From the NCBI GenBank assembly GCA_041396125.1, contig JAWKZG010000012.1, positions 129,935 to 193,934 on the forward strand: 64,000 nucleotides of DNA, given 5' to 3'. The notes beneath the pieces were generated by a model, which was not told the origin of the DNA, did not search any database, and worked only from the letters and a program-made list of their open reading frames with translations. Every line of letters starts with the position of its first letter. Position 1 is the first letter of the stretch. Below, one piece after another: positions 35,392 to 43,589 of this stretch. The position numbers were made by a program, and so were the translations under genes. The DNA is from JAWKZG01 sp041396125 (GTDB lineage: Bacteria; Pseudomonadota; Gammaproteobacteria; Competibacterales; Competibacteraceae).

Positions 35392-36986
35392 ATGGGCGTT
35401 TTAAAAAAAGGTTCCACCAATACCCGCCCGGCCAATACGACTCGCCGGCTGACTATTCGCAATGCGACTATCAAGGATATTCCAGGACTGGTCGAACTGA
35501 GTGCCCGTGTTTATCGGGATGCCGGTATGGGGCCGTATTCAGTGGGTGAACTGACCGGTCAGATTAATAATTTCGGTCAGGGCGCATTTGTCGTTATTTA
35601 CGACGAGCGGATCGTGGGGTATTGCGCCACTTTTCTGATCGCTGGTGAGATTGCATTGCGCCCGCATACCTGGGCCGAAATCACCGGTAATGGCTATGCG
35701 TCACGGCATGATCCAGACGGCGATTTTCTGTACGGCATGGAAGTCTGTGTTGATCCTGATTTTCGCGGTTATCGGGTCGGCCAGCGACTCTATAACGAAC
35801 GCAAAAAGCTGTGTCAGGCGCTGGAGCTTAAAGGTATTGTTTTTGCCGGCCGGTTACCTTCGCTGGCACGCCGTATCAAGCGCGTCAGCAGCGTTGACGC
35901 GTATATCGATGAAATCGTGCAAAAGAAACAGCGTGATCCGGTTCTGTCTTTTCAGCTGCGAAATGGTTTTGAAGTGCTGGGAGTGATAGAAAACTACCTG
36001 CCTGCAGATCGGCCCTCACTCGGTTACGGGGTGCATCTGATCTGGCGCAATCCGCGGGTCACCGAAACGCGGGAGGATCACCGGCAGGAATCCTATGGTG
36101 GCCGGATGCCGGACGCGATCCGGGTGGGCGCTGTGCAGTATATGCAGCGACGGGTTGCCTCGTTCGATGAATTTATCGGCCTGATTCGTTATTTTGTTGA
36201 TGTAGTGGCTGATTATAAAGGCGATTTCGTCGTTTTTCCGGAACTGTTCACGCTGCAACTGCTGTCCATTCAGGATCAGGAATTGACACCGTCTCAATCC
36301 ATTGAAGCGCTGACTGAATACACCCCGCGTCTGAAGGACGCCATGCGCGATCTGGCGTTACGCTACAACATCAATATCATCGGTGGCTCGCATCCAACCC
36401 GTGTTGAGAGCGGGCGGGTGGAAAATATTTCCTATATTTTTCTGCGCGACGGCTCCATTTTTGAGCAGCCCAAGATTCATCCAACGCCGAACGAAGAGTA
36501 CTGGTGGAATATTGAAGGCGGCCATACGCTTAATGCGATTGAAACCGATTGTGGTCCTATCGGGGTATTGATCTGCTACGACGCTGAATTTCCCGAGTTG
36601 GCGCGTCACCTGACCGATCAGGGTATTCAGATACTGTTTGTGCCGTTTTGTACTGATGAACGTCAGAGTTTTCTGCGTGTACGCTACTGCTGCCAGGCAC
36701 GGGCGGTGGAAAACCAGCTATACGTAGTCATGTCCGGAAATGTGGGCAATCTGCCGAATGTGGCGAATATGGACATTCAGTATGCCCAAAGCTGCATTCT
36801 GACGCCGTGCGACTTTCCCTTTGCGCGAGATGGCATTGCTGCCGACAGCAGTCCGAATGTGGAAATGGTTTGCAGTTTGCTGATTTGCGTCTGGAAACTC
36901 TGCGGGTAGCGCGTAACAGCGGTACGGTGCAGAACTTAAAAGACCGCCGTCATGACCTGTATTCTGTTTACTGGAAGGGCCGCTGA
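35392..36986 (+). pseudogene. GNAT / carbon-nitrogen hydrolase fusion, C-terminal frameshift
   Basis: The protein has two domains. An N-terminal GNAT-like acetyltransferase spans about residues 20-215 (YGMEVCVDPDFRGYRVGQRLYN). A nitrilase-superfamily amidase follows (about 235-500) with Glu in FPELFTLQLL, Lys in FEQPKIHPTPNEEYW and Cys in LICYDAEFPELARHL, so both halves look catalytically complete. The continuous frame ends at 36909 after an abrupt change (VEMVCSLLICVWKLCG). In the neighbouring frame the family's tail resumes at 36876 (FADLRLETLRVARNSGTVQN, LKDRRHDLYSVYWKGR) and ends at 36986. A single net indel near 36870 costs 36 residues. Substrates are unknown. It follows the MoxR gene closely and ends eight bases before a terminator. 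Confidence 0.85.
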
Positions 36987-36993
36987 AACAAAC

Positions 36994-37029
36994 AACCCCG
37001 CCCACAGCCGACAGGCTCTGAGCGGGGTT
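36994..37029 (-). terminator. Terminator shared by the peptide genes and the fusion gene
   Basis: An 8-bp perfect stem (aaccccgc / gcggggtt) with a 20-base loop is followed by gtttgttt on the minus strand, ending transcripts of the two small peptide genes. On the plus strand the downstream tract is weak. Confidence 0.75.
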
Positions 37030-37065
37030 GCTGTTAATGCTGTAACGCTAAAACTTAGTAGCGTT

Positions 37066-37107
37066 CTAGCCGCCGTAACCGGCGCGAACATTGGTTTTAA
37101 CTTTCAT
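37066..37107 (-). CDS. 13-residue peptide MKVKTNVRAGYGG, copy 2 (downstream)
   Basis: ATG at 37107 to TAG at 37066 encodes MKVKTNVRAGYGG, identical to copy 1. A strong ribosome site, agggag, lies 6 bases upstream of the ATG (37114-37119). The two copies differ at three positions, all synonymous third-codon changes (gtt/gtc, acc/act, cgc/cgt). That pattern argues for selection on the peptide rather than on DNA or RNA structure. A 7-bp hairpin (37044-37065) follows directly after the stop, then the terminator at 36994-37029. I do not recognise the family. The basic N-terminus and Gly-Tyr-Gly-Gly end would suit a modified-peptide precursor, a signalling peptide or a regulatory leader, but none is demonstrated. 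Confidence 0.7.
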   Translation of the reverse strand: MKVKTNVRAGYGG

Positions 37108-37113
37108 AGTGTT

Positions 37114-37119
37114 CTCCCT
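37114..37119 (-). promoter_or_regulatory. Shine-Dalgarno of peptide copy 2
   Basis: agggag on the minus strand, six bases before the ATG. It matters because the ORF is only 13 codons and the ribosome site is the main evidence of translation. Confidence 0.75.
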
Positions 37120-37171
37120 TCGTTTTTACAATCGATGCTTTTGAAATCCAGAAAAAACGCTTAGTATACTC

Positions 37172-37213
37172 CTAGCCGCCGTAACCGGCACGAACATTAG
37201 TTTTGACTTTCAT
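37172..37213 (-). CDS. 13-residue peptide MKVKTNVRAGYGG, copy 1 (upstream)
   Basis: ATG at 37213 to TAG at 37172 encodes the same 13 residues as copy 2. Its ribosome site is the full aggagg at 37221-37226, seven bases before the ATG, among the best in the window. The 64-bp spacer to copy 2 is AT-rich and contains a T6 run and only a very small palindrome, so both copies probably sit on one transcript from an AT-rich upstream region (37214-37530). The upstream flanks of the two copies are unrelated, so the similarity is confined to the coding part plus an actaag a few bases after each stop. Confidence 0.72.
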   Translation of the reverse strand: MKVKTNVRAGYGG

Positions 37214-37220
37214 GATTCAG

Positions 37221-37226
37221 CCTCCT
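37221..37226 (-). promoter_or_regulatory. Shine-Dalgarno of peptide copy 1
   Basis: Perfect aggagg on the minus strand, seven bases before the ATG of the 13-codon ORF. Confidence 0.85.
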
Positions 37227-37511
37227 TAATAGTTTGTTGAAGACACTATAACTATAACAATCAGGACGGGTTAGTGAACACTGGAACAGTCTTGTCCCTT
37301 GCCGCCTTGATAGTCTTTGCTGCCATGCTGTAATTGTTTTTATTTTAATATTTTGAAAAATAAAAAATTTAAACAAAAATAAAAACATAAGTCTCTGGCC
37401 GCCATATACTAGTAATAAACGACAATTTTTCAGACTGCAAGGTTGTTGTGTATTGCTGACATTGTTTTAATTAATTGAAAATTATTGGGTTTTTGAGTAG
37501 TCTGAAATTAT
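37227..37511. other. AT-rich gap upstream of the peptide genes
   Basis: About 290 bp, far more AT-rich than the surroundings, with runs of A/T near 37330-37390. I see no gene. It must contain the promoter for the two peptides on the minus strand; tatagt-ttatag-type hexamers lie near 37245-37255, but I cannot match a -35 element with normal spacing. Low GC here may mark transferred DNA or a regulatory region. Confidence 0.5.
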
Positions 37512-37841
37512 TCAGAGACTACTCAGCGGTTCAGATATTAATGGGCACCGGTGCACACCTGCCTTTAAGCGCTGAGAGTCCAATAGACAGTGTTCTGCAC
37601 ACAAAGCCTGCAGTAGAATCATGTTCCAACGCCCAATAATAAAGCCACCAGGAATCCTTGCGCTTACGACAACCAGTCCCACCCCACACGACCATCCAGA
37701 GTTGTTTGAAGCGGCGGCCCGCGATGACCAGTCCGATACCGAGCAGTATGCCGTAGGTTGCGGTGCCTGCGGACATATAATCAAACACGGGTGGGCCCAG
37801 ATTCAGCCTGTCGGGGTTTCGCCTTCACGATAACGGTTCAT
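37512..37841 (-). pseudogene. Small hydrophobic protein of unknown function, frameshifted
   Basis: From ATG at 37841 the frame reads MNRYREGETPTG and then hits TGA. One base over, it continues naturally as LNLGPPVFDYMSAG, TATYGILLGIGLVIAG and RRFKQLWMVVWGG, a plausible N-terminal region with one transmembrane helix. A second break near 37690 makes the remainder ambiguous between two frames. The first lesion looks like loss of one C (ggctg for ggcctg). I do not recognise the family. The original protein may have been about 100 residues. It lies on the peptide strand, upstream of the peptides. Confidence 0.45.
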
Positions 37842-37948
37842 AATTAACGGTGTCTAATGTTGGAAAAAGGGAATTCTAGCATCGGTAAAGCATGCATTTG
37901 GAGCAGCTGGCAATACTGGCGCTGCTGTCCCCCAGCTGGCAGGCAGGC

Positions 37949-39114
37949 ATGCTTACAAATTTTTTTCTTTAAATTACGCGAAGCCCAAATTCCAGTATCG
38001 ATTACCGAATATCTGCATTTGCTGGACGCGCTGGACAAGCATCTGGCCGGTTTCAGTGTGGACGATTTTTATTATCTGGCGCGTACGGTGCTGATCAAGG
38101 ATGAGCGTCATTATGATCGCTTCGATCAGGTCTTCGGTGCCTATATGCACGGACGCACACTGGCCTTTAATACCTTGTTCGGGGAGGTTCCCTCGCTGAT
38201 AAGGGTTGCAGCAACAGGCGGAACTGCTGCTGAGTGAGGAAGAAAACAGAAGATTCAGTCTTTGGGCGGTTGGGAAAAACTCATGGAGACCTTGCAGCAG
38301 CGTCTGCAGGGAACAAAAGAGCAGCATCATGGTGGCAGAAATGGATTGCACAGGAACTTCGTCTTTGGGCATAGCGGCTATCATCCGGAGGGTGTCCGGA
38401 TCGAGGAGCCGCAGCGGCGTGCGGTCAAGGTCTGGGAGCAGCGCCGAAGTTCCGAAATTTCGATGATACTGCCGAGCTGGGCACGCAATATCAAACTTGC
38501 CTTGCGTAACCAGCCGACGGCCCGCGACGGGGCTGCTGAAGAGCTCGATCTTGACGACACGATCCGTGCTACTGCCCGGCAGGCGGGATTATTGGATATC
38601 AAGAGATGGTGCCGGAAAGCGGCATAATGCGGTAGCACTGCTTTTTCGATGTGGGCGGCTCTATGGATGATCATGTCCAGGTCTGTGAGGAACTCTTTTC
38701 TGCCGCACGTACCGAGTTCAAACATCTGAATACTATTATTTTCACAATTGTCTGTACGAGTCCGTATGGCGGATAATCGCTGTCGCTACACAGAACGTAC
38801 GCTGACCTGCAAATTATGATATTTCCACAAGGTCCGACTATAATTGATCCGTCGGCGATGCGACGATGAGTCCTTATGAGATCAGTTACGCTGGTGGCAG
38901 TGTCGAGCACATGAATCAGGAGCCCGGTGCAGTCTGGATCAAGCGCATGCTGGAGACTTACCCGCATGCTATCTGGCTTAATCCGCAGCCAGTCAGCATG
39001 TGGGAGCACACACCCTCGATCAAGATCATTCGCCAGTTGCTGAATGAGCGTATGTTTCCGCTTACTCTGGATGGTCTGGATGAGGGCATAAAGGCACTTA
39101 AACATCGTATATAG
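37949..39114 (+). pseudogene. CoxE-like VWA-domain protein (MoxR partner), many frameshifts
   Basis: The gene can be followed across all three frames. It starts ATG 37949 as MLTNFFFKLREAQIPVSITEY if one T is removed from the T7 run at 37960. It continues DALDKHLAGFSVDDFYYLAR, KDERHYDRFDQVFGAYMHG, LGGWEKLMETLQQRLQG, GYHPEGVRIEEPQRRAVKVW, GAAEELDLDDTIRATARQAG, FFDVGGSMDDHVQVCEELF (the VWA metal-site region) and, after several more shifts, an 82-codon tail, MSPYEISYAGGSVEHMNQEP to LDGLDEGIKALKHRI, ending at 39114. At least seven indels are needed. Intact homologues have about 390 residues and act with a MoxR ATPase, here at 34542. As written it cannot make a functional VWA protein. Confidence 0.85.
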
Positions 39115-39175
39115 TAGCTATTTACCAGCAAATTAATGGTAAACTTGGCTGCACTTCGCAACGATTTAACTGGAT

Positions 39176-39769
39176 ATGTCCGCACGTATTGCCACTGTAA
39201 AACGAGACACTCTGGAAACCCAGATCCAGGTATCAGTCAATCTGGATGGCCAAGGCGAGTCCTCGCTGGTAACCGGCGTACCGTTCCTTGAACATATGCT
39301 GGATCAGATCGCCCGCCATGGTCTGATCGACCTGAACATTGAGGCGCGTGGTGATCTGCATATCGACGATCATCATCTGGTTGAAGATGTGGGTATTGCT
39401 TTAGGGCAGGCTGTGCACCAGGCATTGGGCGACAAGAAAGGTATTGTCCGCTATGGTCATTCCTATGTACCGCTGGATGAAGCGTTGTCGCGCGTGGTCA
39501 TCGATTTTTCCGGCCGGCCAGGTCTGGAGTATCATGTCGAGTATCCGCGTCCGCGTATCGGTCAATTCGACGTGGATCTGCTGCGGGAATTTTTCCAGGG
39601 CTTCGTTAACCATGCGCAGGCGACGCTGCATATTGATAATCTGCGCGGTCGTAACGCCCATCATATCGCTGAAACCGTATTTAAAGCATTTGGCCGAGCG
39701 GTGCGTATGGCCGCCGCACGTGATGCCCGCATGCAAGACATCATTCCATCCACTAAAGGCAGTCTGTAA
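39176..39769 (+). CDS. hisB: Imidazoleglycerol-phosphate dehydratase
   Basis: This monofunctional HisB (197 residues) dehydrates imidazoleglycerol phosphate to imidazoleacetol phosphate. It has the two Mn-binding signatures, LEARGDLHIDDHHLVEDVGI and VNHAQATLHIDNLRGRNAHH, and the conserved PFLEHMLDQIARHG near the N-terminus. It lacks the histidinol-phosphatase domain of the enteric bifunctional form. It is first in the histidine cluster, with hisH 42 bp downstream. Confidence 0.97.
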   Translation: MSARIATVKRDTLETQIQVSVNLDGQGESSLVTGVPFLEHMLDQIARHGLIDLNIEARGDLHIDDHHLVEDVGIALGQAVHQALGDKKGIVRYGHSYVPLDEALSRVVIDFSGRPGLEYHVEYPRPRIGQFDVDLLREFFQGFVNHAQATLHIDNLRGRNAHHIAETVFKAFGRAVRMAAARDARMQDIIPSTKGSL

Positions 39770-39811
39770 CACAGCTGACCCTGCTTTCTAAACTTCCTAG
39801 AGCAAGCCGAT

Positions 39812-40447
39812 ATGGCGACTATCGCAATTATCGATTATGGCATGGGCAATCTGCGCTCGGTGGCCAAGGCGCTGGAACACGTGTCACCCAAATCCAGAAT
39901 ACAAATTACCCAGTCGGCTCACGCTATTCAGCAGGCAGACCGGGTCGTTTTTCCGGGCCAGGGGGCAATCCGTGACTGCATGCACGAACTGGCAACACAT
40001 GGTCTGATTGATGCAGTCAGGCAGGCCGCTGCAGAAAAACCCTTTTTAGGACTTTGTCTGGGACCACAGGCTTTACTGGATTTCAGCGAAGAAAACAAAG
40101 GGGTTCAGGCGCTTGGCGTCCTGGCCGGTAAATCAGTTTGGTTTGGACATCAACTGACAGGCAAATTGGGCTACAAGATTCCGCATATGGGCTGGAATCA
40201 GGTACACCAGTTACAGCCGCATCCCTTATGGGAGGGGATTCCTCAAGATAGCCGTTTTTACTTTGTACACAGTTATTATCTGGTTCCCGACGATCCTGCA
40301 TTGATAGCTGCAAAGACTAATTATCTTTTTGATTTTGCTTCTGTTCTAGCCAGAGATAATCTGTTTGCAGTACAGTTTCACCCGGAGAAAAGCGCACGTT
40401 GGGGACTGCAATTACTGGCTAATTTTAGCCAATGGAATCCAGTGTAG
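39812..40447 (+). CDS. hisH: Imidazole glycerol phosphate synthase, glutaminase subunit
   Basis: The 211-residue class I glutamine amidotransferase produces ammonia for HisF. The triad is visible: Cys in FLGLCLGPQALLD, and His and Glu in FAVQFHPEKSARWG. AIIDYGMGNLRSVAKALEH, FPGQGAIRDCM, GWNQV and YFVHSYYLVP are typical. The usual oxyanion-strand glycine-rich segment before the tail is slightly divergent (TNYLFDFASVLA). It lies 41 bp upstream of hisA in the same operon. Confidence 0.96.
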   Translation: MATIAIIDYGMGNLRSVAKALEHVSPKSRIQITQSAHAIQQADRVVFPGQGAIRDCMHELATHGLIDAVRQAAAEKPFLGLCLGPQALLDFSEENKGVQALGVLAGKSVWFGHQLTGKLGYKIPHMGWNQVHQLQPHPLWEGIPQDSRFYFVHSYYLVPDDPALIAAKTNYLFDFASVLARDNLFAVQFHPEKSARWGLQLLANFSQWNPV

Positions 40448-40488
40448 TTTGGCAAAGCACAACATTTTGAATATATAGAGTATATGAC

Positions 40489-41224
40489 ATGCTGTTGATA
40501 CCTGCGATTGACCTCAAAGAAGGTAAATGCGTCCGTTTGCGGCAAGGCCGTATGGATGATGTCACGGTATTTTCCGATGATCCGGTTGCTACAGCTACCC
40601 GCTGGGTGGAGGCAGGGGCTAAACGGTTGCATCTGGTTGATCTGGATGGAGCTAGCACGGGTGCCCCGGTTAACACAGATGCAATCCGCAGAATTGTCGA
40701 GGCGCATCCGGACATTCCGGTGCAACTCGGAGGCGGAATACGCGATGTGGAAGATGCCGAGTTTTATTTGGATTTGGGCGTACAGTATTTAATCATTGGC
40801 ACTAAAGCCGTGTGAGCCGCATTTTGTTAGTGAGATTTGTATTGAATTTCCAAACCGTAGTATCGTTGGACTGGATGCCAAAGACGGCAAAGTCGCGATT
40901 GACGGCTGGTCCAAGCTTTCCAGACACGATGTCATTGATCTGGCACAGCATTTCGAGCGTGACGGGGTTGCTGCGATCATTTATACCGATATCAGCCGCG
41001 ATGGCATGATGCAGGGTGTGAATATCGAAGCAACTGTCAAGCTGGCGCAGTCTATCGTCATCCCGGTCATCGCATCAGGCGGGGTTAGCAGTCAGGACGA
41101 TATCCGCGCTTTGTGCCAGGTTGCCGACGAAGGTGTAATGGGTGCAATCATCGGGCGTGCGCTGTATGAAGGCGATCTGGATCTGGTTGAAGCACAGCAG
41201 CTGGTGGACGGGTTGACAGGCTGA
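40489..41224 (+). pseudogene. hisA: ProFAR isomerase HisA, interrupted by one frameshift
   Basis: The N-terminal half (MLLIPAIDLKEGKCVRLRQG, VDLDGASTG, VQLGGGIRD, LGVQYLIIGTKAV) is intact to 40812, where the frame hits TGA at 40813-40815. The C-terminal half continues in another frame from 40814 (EPHFVSEICIEFP, VGLDAKDGKVAIDGWSKLS, AIIYTDISRDGMMQGVN, VIASGGVSSQDD, GAIIGRALYEGDL) and ends at 41224. Removing the T at 40813, or restoring two bases (gtg-aat-gag), rejoins them. HisA converts ProFAR to PRFAR, the step just before HisHF. The flanking his genes are intact, so an otherwise complete pathway has one broken step, a sequence error, or a real auxotrophy. Confidence 0.93.
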
Positions 41225-41226
41225 CT

Positions 41227-42000
41227 ATGGGGCTCGCCAAACGCATTATCCCTTGTCTGGATGTCGATAGTGGCCGGGTTGTCAAAGGCGTGAACTTTGT
41301 CGATATCCGCGATGCTGGCGATCCTGTTGAAATTGCCCGGCGCTATGATCAGCAAGGCGCGGACGAGTTGACGTTCCTGGATATTACCGCCAGTTCAGAT
41401 GAACGGGAAACCATGGTTCATGTCGTCGAACAGGTGGCGGGAGAAGTCTTTATTCCCCTGACGGTGGGTGGCGGTATCCGTCAACTGGCTGATGTCCGCC
41501 GCATGCTTAACGCCGGGGCGGACAAGATATCCATTAACACCGCCGCGATCCACAACCCTGATTTTGTCCGTGAAGCGAGCGAACGCTTTGGCAATCAGTG
41601 CATTGTGGTTGCCATCGACGCCAAGGCGGTCAATGAGCCTGATGCGCCACCCCGGTGGGAGATTTTCACCCATGGTGGACGTCGCTCAACCGGTATTGAT
41701 GCTGTGCAATGGGCAGTGCAGATGGCGGAATACGGTGCCGGCGAAATACTGCTGACCAGTATGGATCGTGACGGTACCCGCAATGGCTTCGATCTGGCAC
41801 TCACACGGGCTATCAGCGATGCTGTGCCGGTACCGGTGATTGCTTCCGGTGGTGTTGGGAGCCTGCAACACCTGGCTGATGGTATCCTGGATGGGCATGC
41901 TGACGCGGTACTGGCCGCCAGTATTTTTCATTTCGGTGAACATACGGTTGGTGAGGCCAAACGCTATCTGCATGAGCATGGCATCGAGGTTCGGCTATGA
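41227..42000 (+). CDS. hisF: Imidazole glycerol phosphate synthase, cyclase subunit
   Basis: This 257-residue TIM barrel condenses ammonia with PRFAR to imidazoleglycerol phosphate and AICAR. Support: RIIPCLDVDSGRVVKGVNFV (catalytic Asp11), LTFLDITASSDERETM, VGGGIRQLADVRRMLNAGAD, VVAIDAKAV, LLTSMDRDGTRNGFD (catalytic Asp130), and VIASGGVGSLQHL. It starts two bases after hisA, and its ATG is followed by the standard N-terminus. The AICAR it releases is recycled by PurH at 25208. Confidence 0.97.
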   Translation: MGLAKRIIPCLDVDSGRVVKGVNFVDIRDAGDPVEIARRYDQQGADELTFLDITASSDERETMVHVVEQVAGEVFIPLTVGGGIRQLADVRRMLNAGADKISINTAAIHNPDFVREASERFGNQCIVVAIDAKAVNEPDAPPRWEIFTHGGRRSTGIDAVQWAVQMAEYGAGEILLTSMDRDGTRNGFDLALTRAISDAVPVPVIASGGVGSLQHLADGILDGHADAVLAASIFHFGEHTVGEAKRYLHEHGIEVRL

Positions 42001-42416
42001 ACAAACTGCTGGATACAAGCTCTGAATCGGTCGACTGGTTGGAGCAGATTGCCTGGAATGCCGATGGCCTGATTCCTGTGATCGCACAAGATTGTGATAG
42101 TGGCGATATCTTAATGCTGGCCTGGATGAACCGTGCAGCACTTACTGCAACCGTGGAAGGCGGAGAGGCCGTCTACTGGTCGCGCTCACGCGGCAAGCTC
42201 TGGCATAAAGGCGAGACTTCCGGTAATGTGCAGGTGGTTGTGGATATCCGTTTAGACTGTGACAATGATGCATTATTATTGCGGGTTGAACAGCAGGGCG
42301 GTATCGCATGTCATACGGGGCGGCGCAGTTGTTTTTTTCAGCGCCTGCAGCCTGAGCAGGGTTGGCTCAGCGTTGATCCTGTTCTTAAAGACCCTGCTGA
42401 GATGTATAGTAAATGA
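41997..42416 (+). CDS. hisI: Phosphoribosyl-AMP cyclohydrolase
   Basis: This 139-residue separate HisI domain opens the PR-AMP ring. Motifs: DCDSGDILMLAWMNRAAL, VYWSRSRGKLWHKGETSGN, DIRLDCDNDALLLRVEQQG, and ACHTGRRSCFF with the Zn cysteines. ATGA overlaps join it both to hisF (41997-42000) and to hisE (42413-42416). HisI and HisE are separate proteins here, not fused as in enterics. Confidence 0.96.
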   Translation: MNKLLDTSSESVDWLEQIAWNADGLIPVIAQDCDSGDILMLAWMNRAALTATVEGGEAVYWSRSRGKLWHKGETSGNVQVVVDIRLDCDNDALLLRVEQQGGIACHTGRRSCFFQRLQPEQGWLSVDPVLKDPAEMYSK

Positions 42417-42745
42417 GCAGCACGCCAGACAGTAGTATTTTGCGCGAACTAGCGCAGGTTCTGGAAACTCGGAAAACCGCCGATCCACAAAAATCCTACG
42501 TCGCAAGCTTATATGACAAAGGCCTGGATCACATTTTAAAAAAAATCGGCGAGGAAGCTGCCGAAACGATAATCGCTGCCAAGAACGGCACCCCGGAACA
42601 ACTTATCTACGAAACTGCTGATCTGTGGTTTCACACATTAGTGCTACTCAGCCAGCAGAATTTAAAACCTGAGCAGGTTCTGGCCGAATTGAGCCGTCGG
42701 TTTGGCTTGTCGGGGCTGGAGGAAAAAGCAGCGCGCACGCGCTGA
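42413..42745 (+). CDS. hisE: Phosphoribosyl-ATP pyrophosphatase
   Basis: This 110-residue MazG-like all-alpha pyrophosphatase converts PR-ATP to PR-AMP. The characteristic motif is ILKKIGEEAAETIIAAKNG followed by YETADLWFHTLVLL, with the metal-binding EExxE and ExxD arrangement. The start overlaps the hisI stop. It is the last his gene; tatA follows after 67 bp with its own ribosome site, so transcription may continue into tatABC, a common gammaproteobacterial arrangement. Confidence 0.96.
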   Translation: MSSTPDSSILRELAQVLETRKTADPQKSYVASLYDKGLDHILKKIGEEAAETIIAAKNGTPEQLIYETADLWFHTLVLLSQQNLKPEQVLAELSRRFGLSGLEEKAARTR

Positions 42746-42812
42746 ATACCCGGCCCGTTAATAAGTCTGGCAGGCTGAAGCTGTCTGAAACTATTTTTTT
42801 TACGAGGTATAT

Positions 42813-43061
42813 ATGATGGGCATTAGTATTTGGCAGTTAGTAATTATTTTGGCAATTGTGCTGGTGCTATTTGGTGCCAAGCGGTTGCGTAATCTGGGTG
42901 GTGATTTGGGGGCTTCGGTTAAGGGCTTCCGTGAAGCCATGAAAGATGGCGAAAAAGAAGAGACTCCAGCCGCTGAGGAGGTCAAAGCCGAGCGCTCTAT
43001 TCAGAACAATGGCGAACAGACCATCGATGGCGAAGTCGTCAAGGATAAAGGTAAGGTTTGA
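42813..43061 (+). CDS. tatA: Sec-independent protein translocase TatA
   Basis: The 82-residue protein has the canonical TatA layout: a short N-terminal transmembrane helix (ISIWQLVIILAIVLVLFGA), the hinge KRLRNLGGDLG, an amphipathic helix (SVKGFREAMKDGEKE) and an acidic tail. TatA oligomerises to form the passage for folded, twin-arginine cargo. The ribosome site gaggtatat places the start at 42813; the ATG one codon later is equivalent. It is first in tatABC. Confidence 0.95.
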   Translation: MMGISIWQLVIILAIVLVLFGAKRLRNLGGDLGASVKGFREAMKDGEKEETPAAEEVKAERSIQNNGEQTIDGEVVKDKGKV

Positions 43062-43124
43062 GCGGGTATTCATGATTTGCACTGTGGCTAGTAGCTCCAG
43101 ACACGAATTACGGAGTTAGTTTTT

Positions 43125-43589
43125 ATGTTCGATATGGGCTTTTGGGAAGTCGTGCTGATCTTTGTGATTTTGCTGATCGTGGTCGGCCCTGAGCGACTAC
43201 CTAAGCTGGCTCGAACCGTTGGATTGTGGGTGGGCAAAGCACGGACGATGGTCTCTTCAGTGCGTTCGGAGATTGAGCAGGAACTGCGGGTCGAAGAACT
43301 AAAACAGTCCTTGCACAAACAAGTCGATACTGAGGATTTTAAAGCGCTGAGTAGTGAAGTAAAATCACTCTCTTCAGATGTTAAATCCGTGAAATCTGAT
43401 GTGCAGCGGTCTATCGATAAAGATACCAGCAAGGTTGCCGAAGCGCTGAGCACACCTAAAATTACAACTCCCGCTACTGCCGGAACCGGTTCCCTTACCC
43501 CTAAATCAACAACAAGTCAGACACCACCCGACGACGTGCAAGCAGCGCCGCCTGTAAAACAGGCCGGCAGCACAACGGGTGTGGAGTGA
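43125..43589 (+). CDS. tatB: Sec-independent protein translocase TatB
   Basis: TatB forms the twin-arginine signal receptor with TatC. The 154 residues begin MFDMGFWEVVLIFVILLIVV and GPERLPKLARTVG (Glu and Pro of the TatB hinge), with a long charged amphipathic helix and a low-complexity Thr/Ser/Pro tail (ATAGTGSLTPKSTTSQTPPD). It overlaps tatC by four bases (stop/start ATGA-type junction near 43586-43589). Confidence 0.95.
   Translation: MFDMGFWEVVLIFVILLIVVGPERLPKLARTVGLWVGKARTMVSSVRSEIEQELRVEELKQSLHKQVDTEDFKALSSEVKSLSSDVKSVKSDVQRSIDKDTSKVAEALSTPKITTPATAGTGSLTPKSTTSQTPPDDVQAAPPVKQAGSTTGVE

Noticed and set aside
37395..37425. Possible third copy of the 13-residue peptide end (tatggcggccag)
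   Set aside because: Only the last few codons look similar, with cag in place of the stop and no start or ribosome site, so it is not convincing even as a relic.
40810..40816. Programmed +1 frameshift in hisA at gtg-tga-g
   Set aside because: No Shine-Dalgarno-like stimulator lies upstream and HisA homologues are not known to use recoding; a plain indel is simpler.
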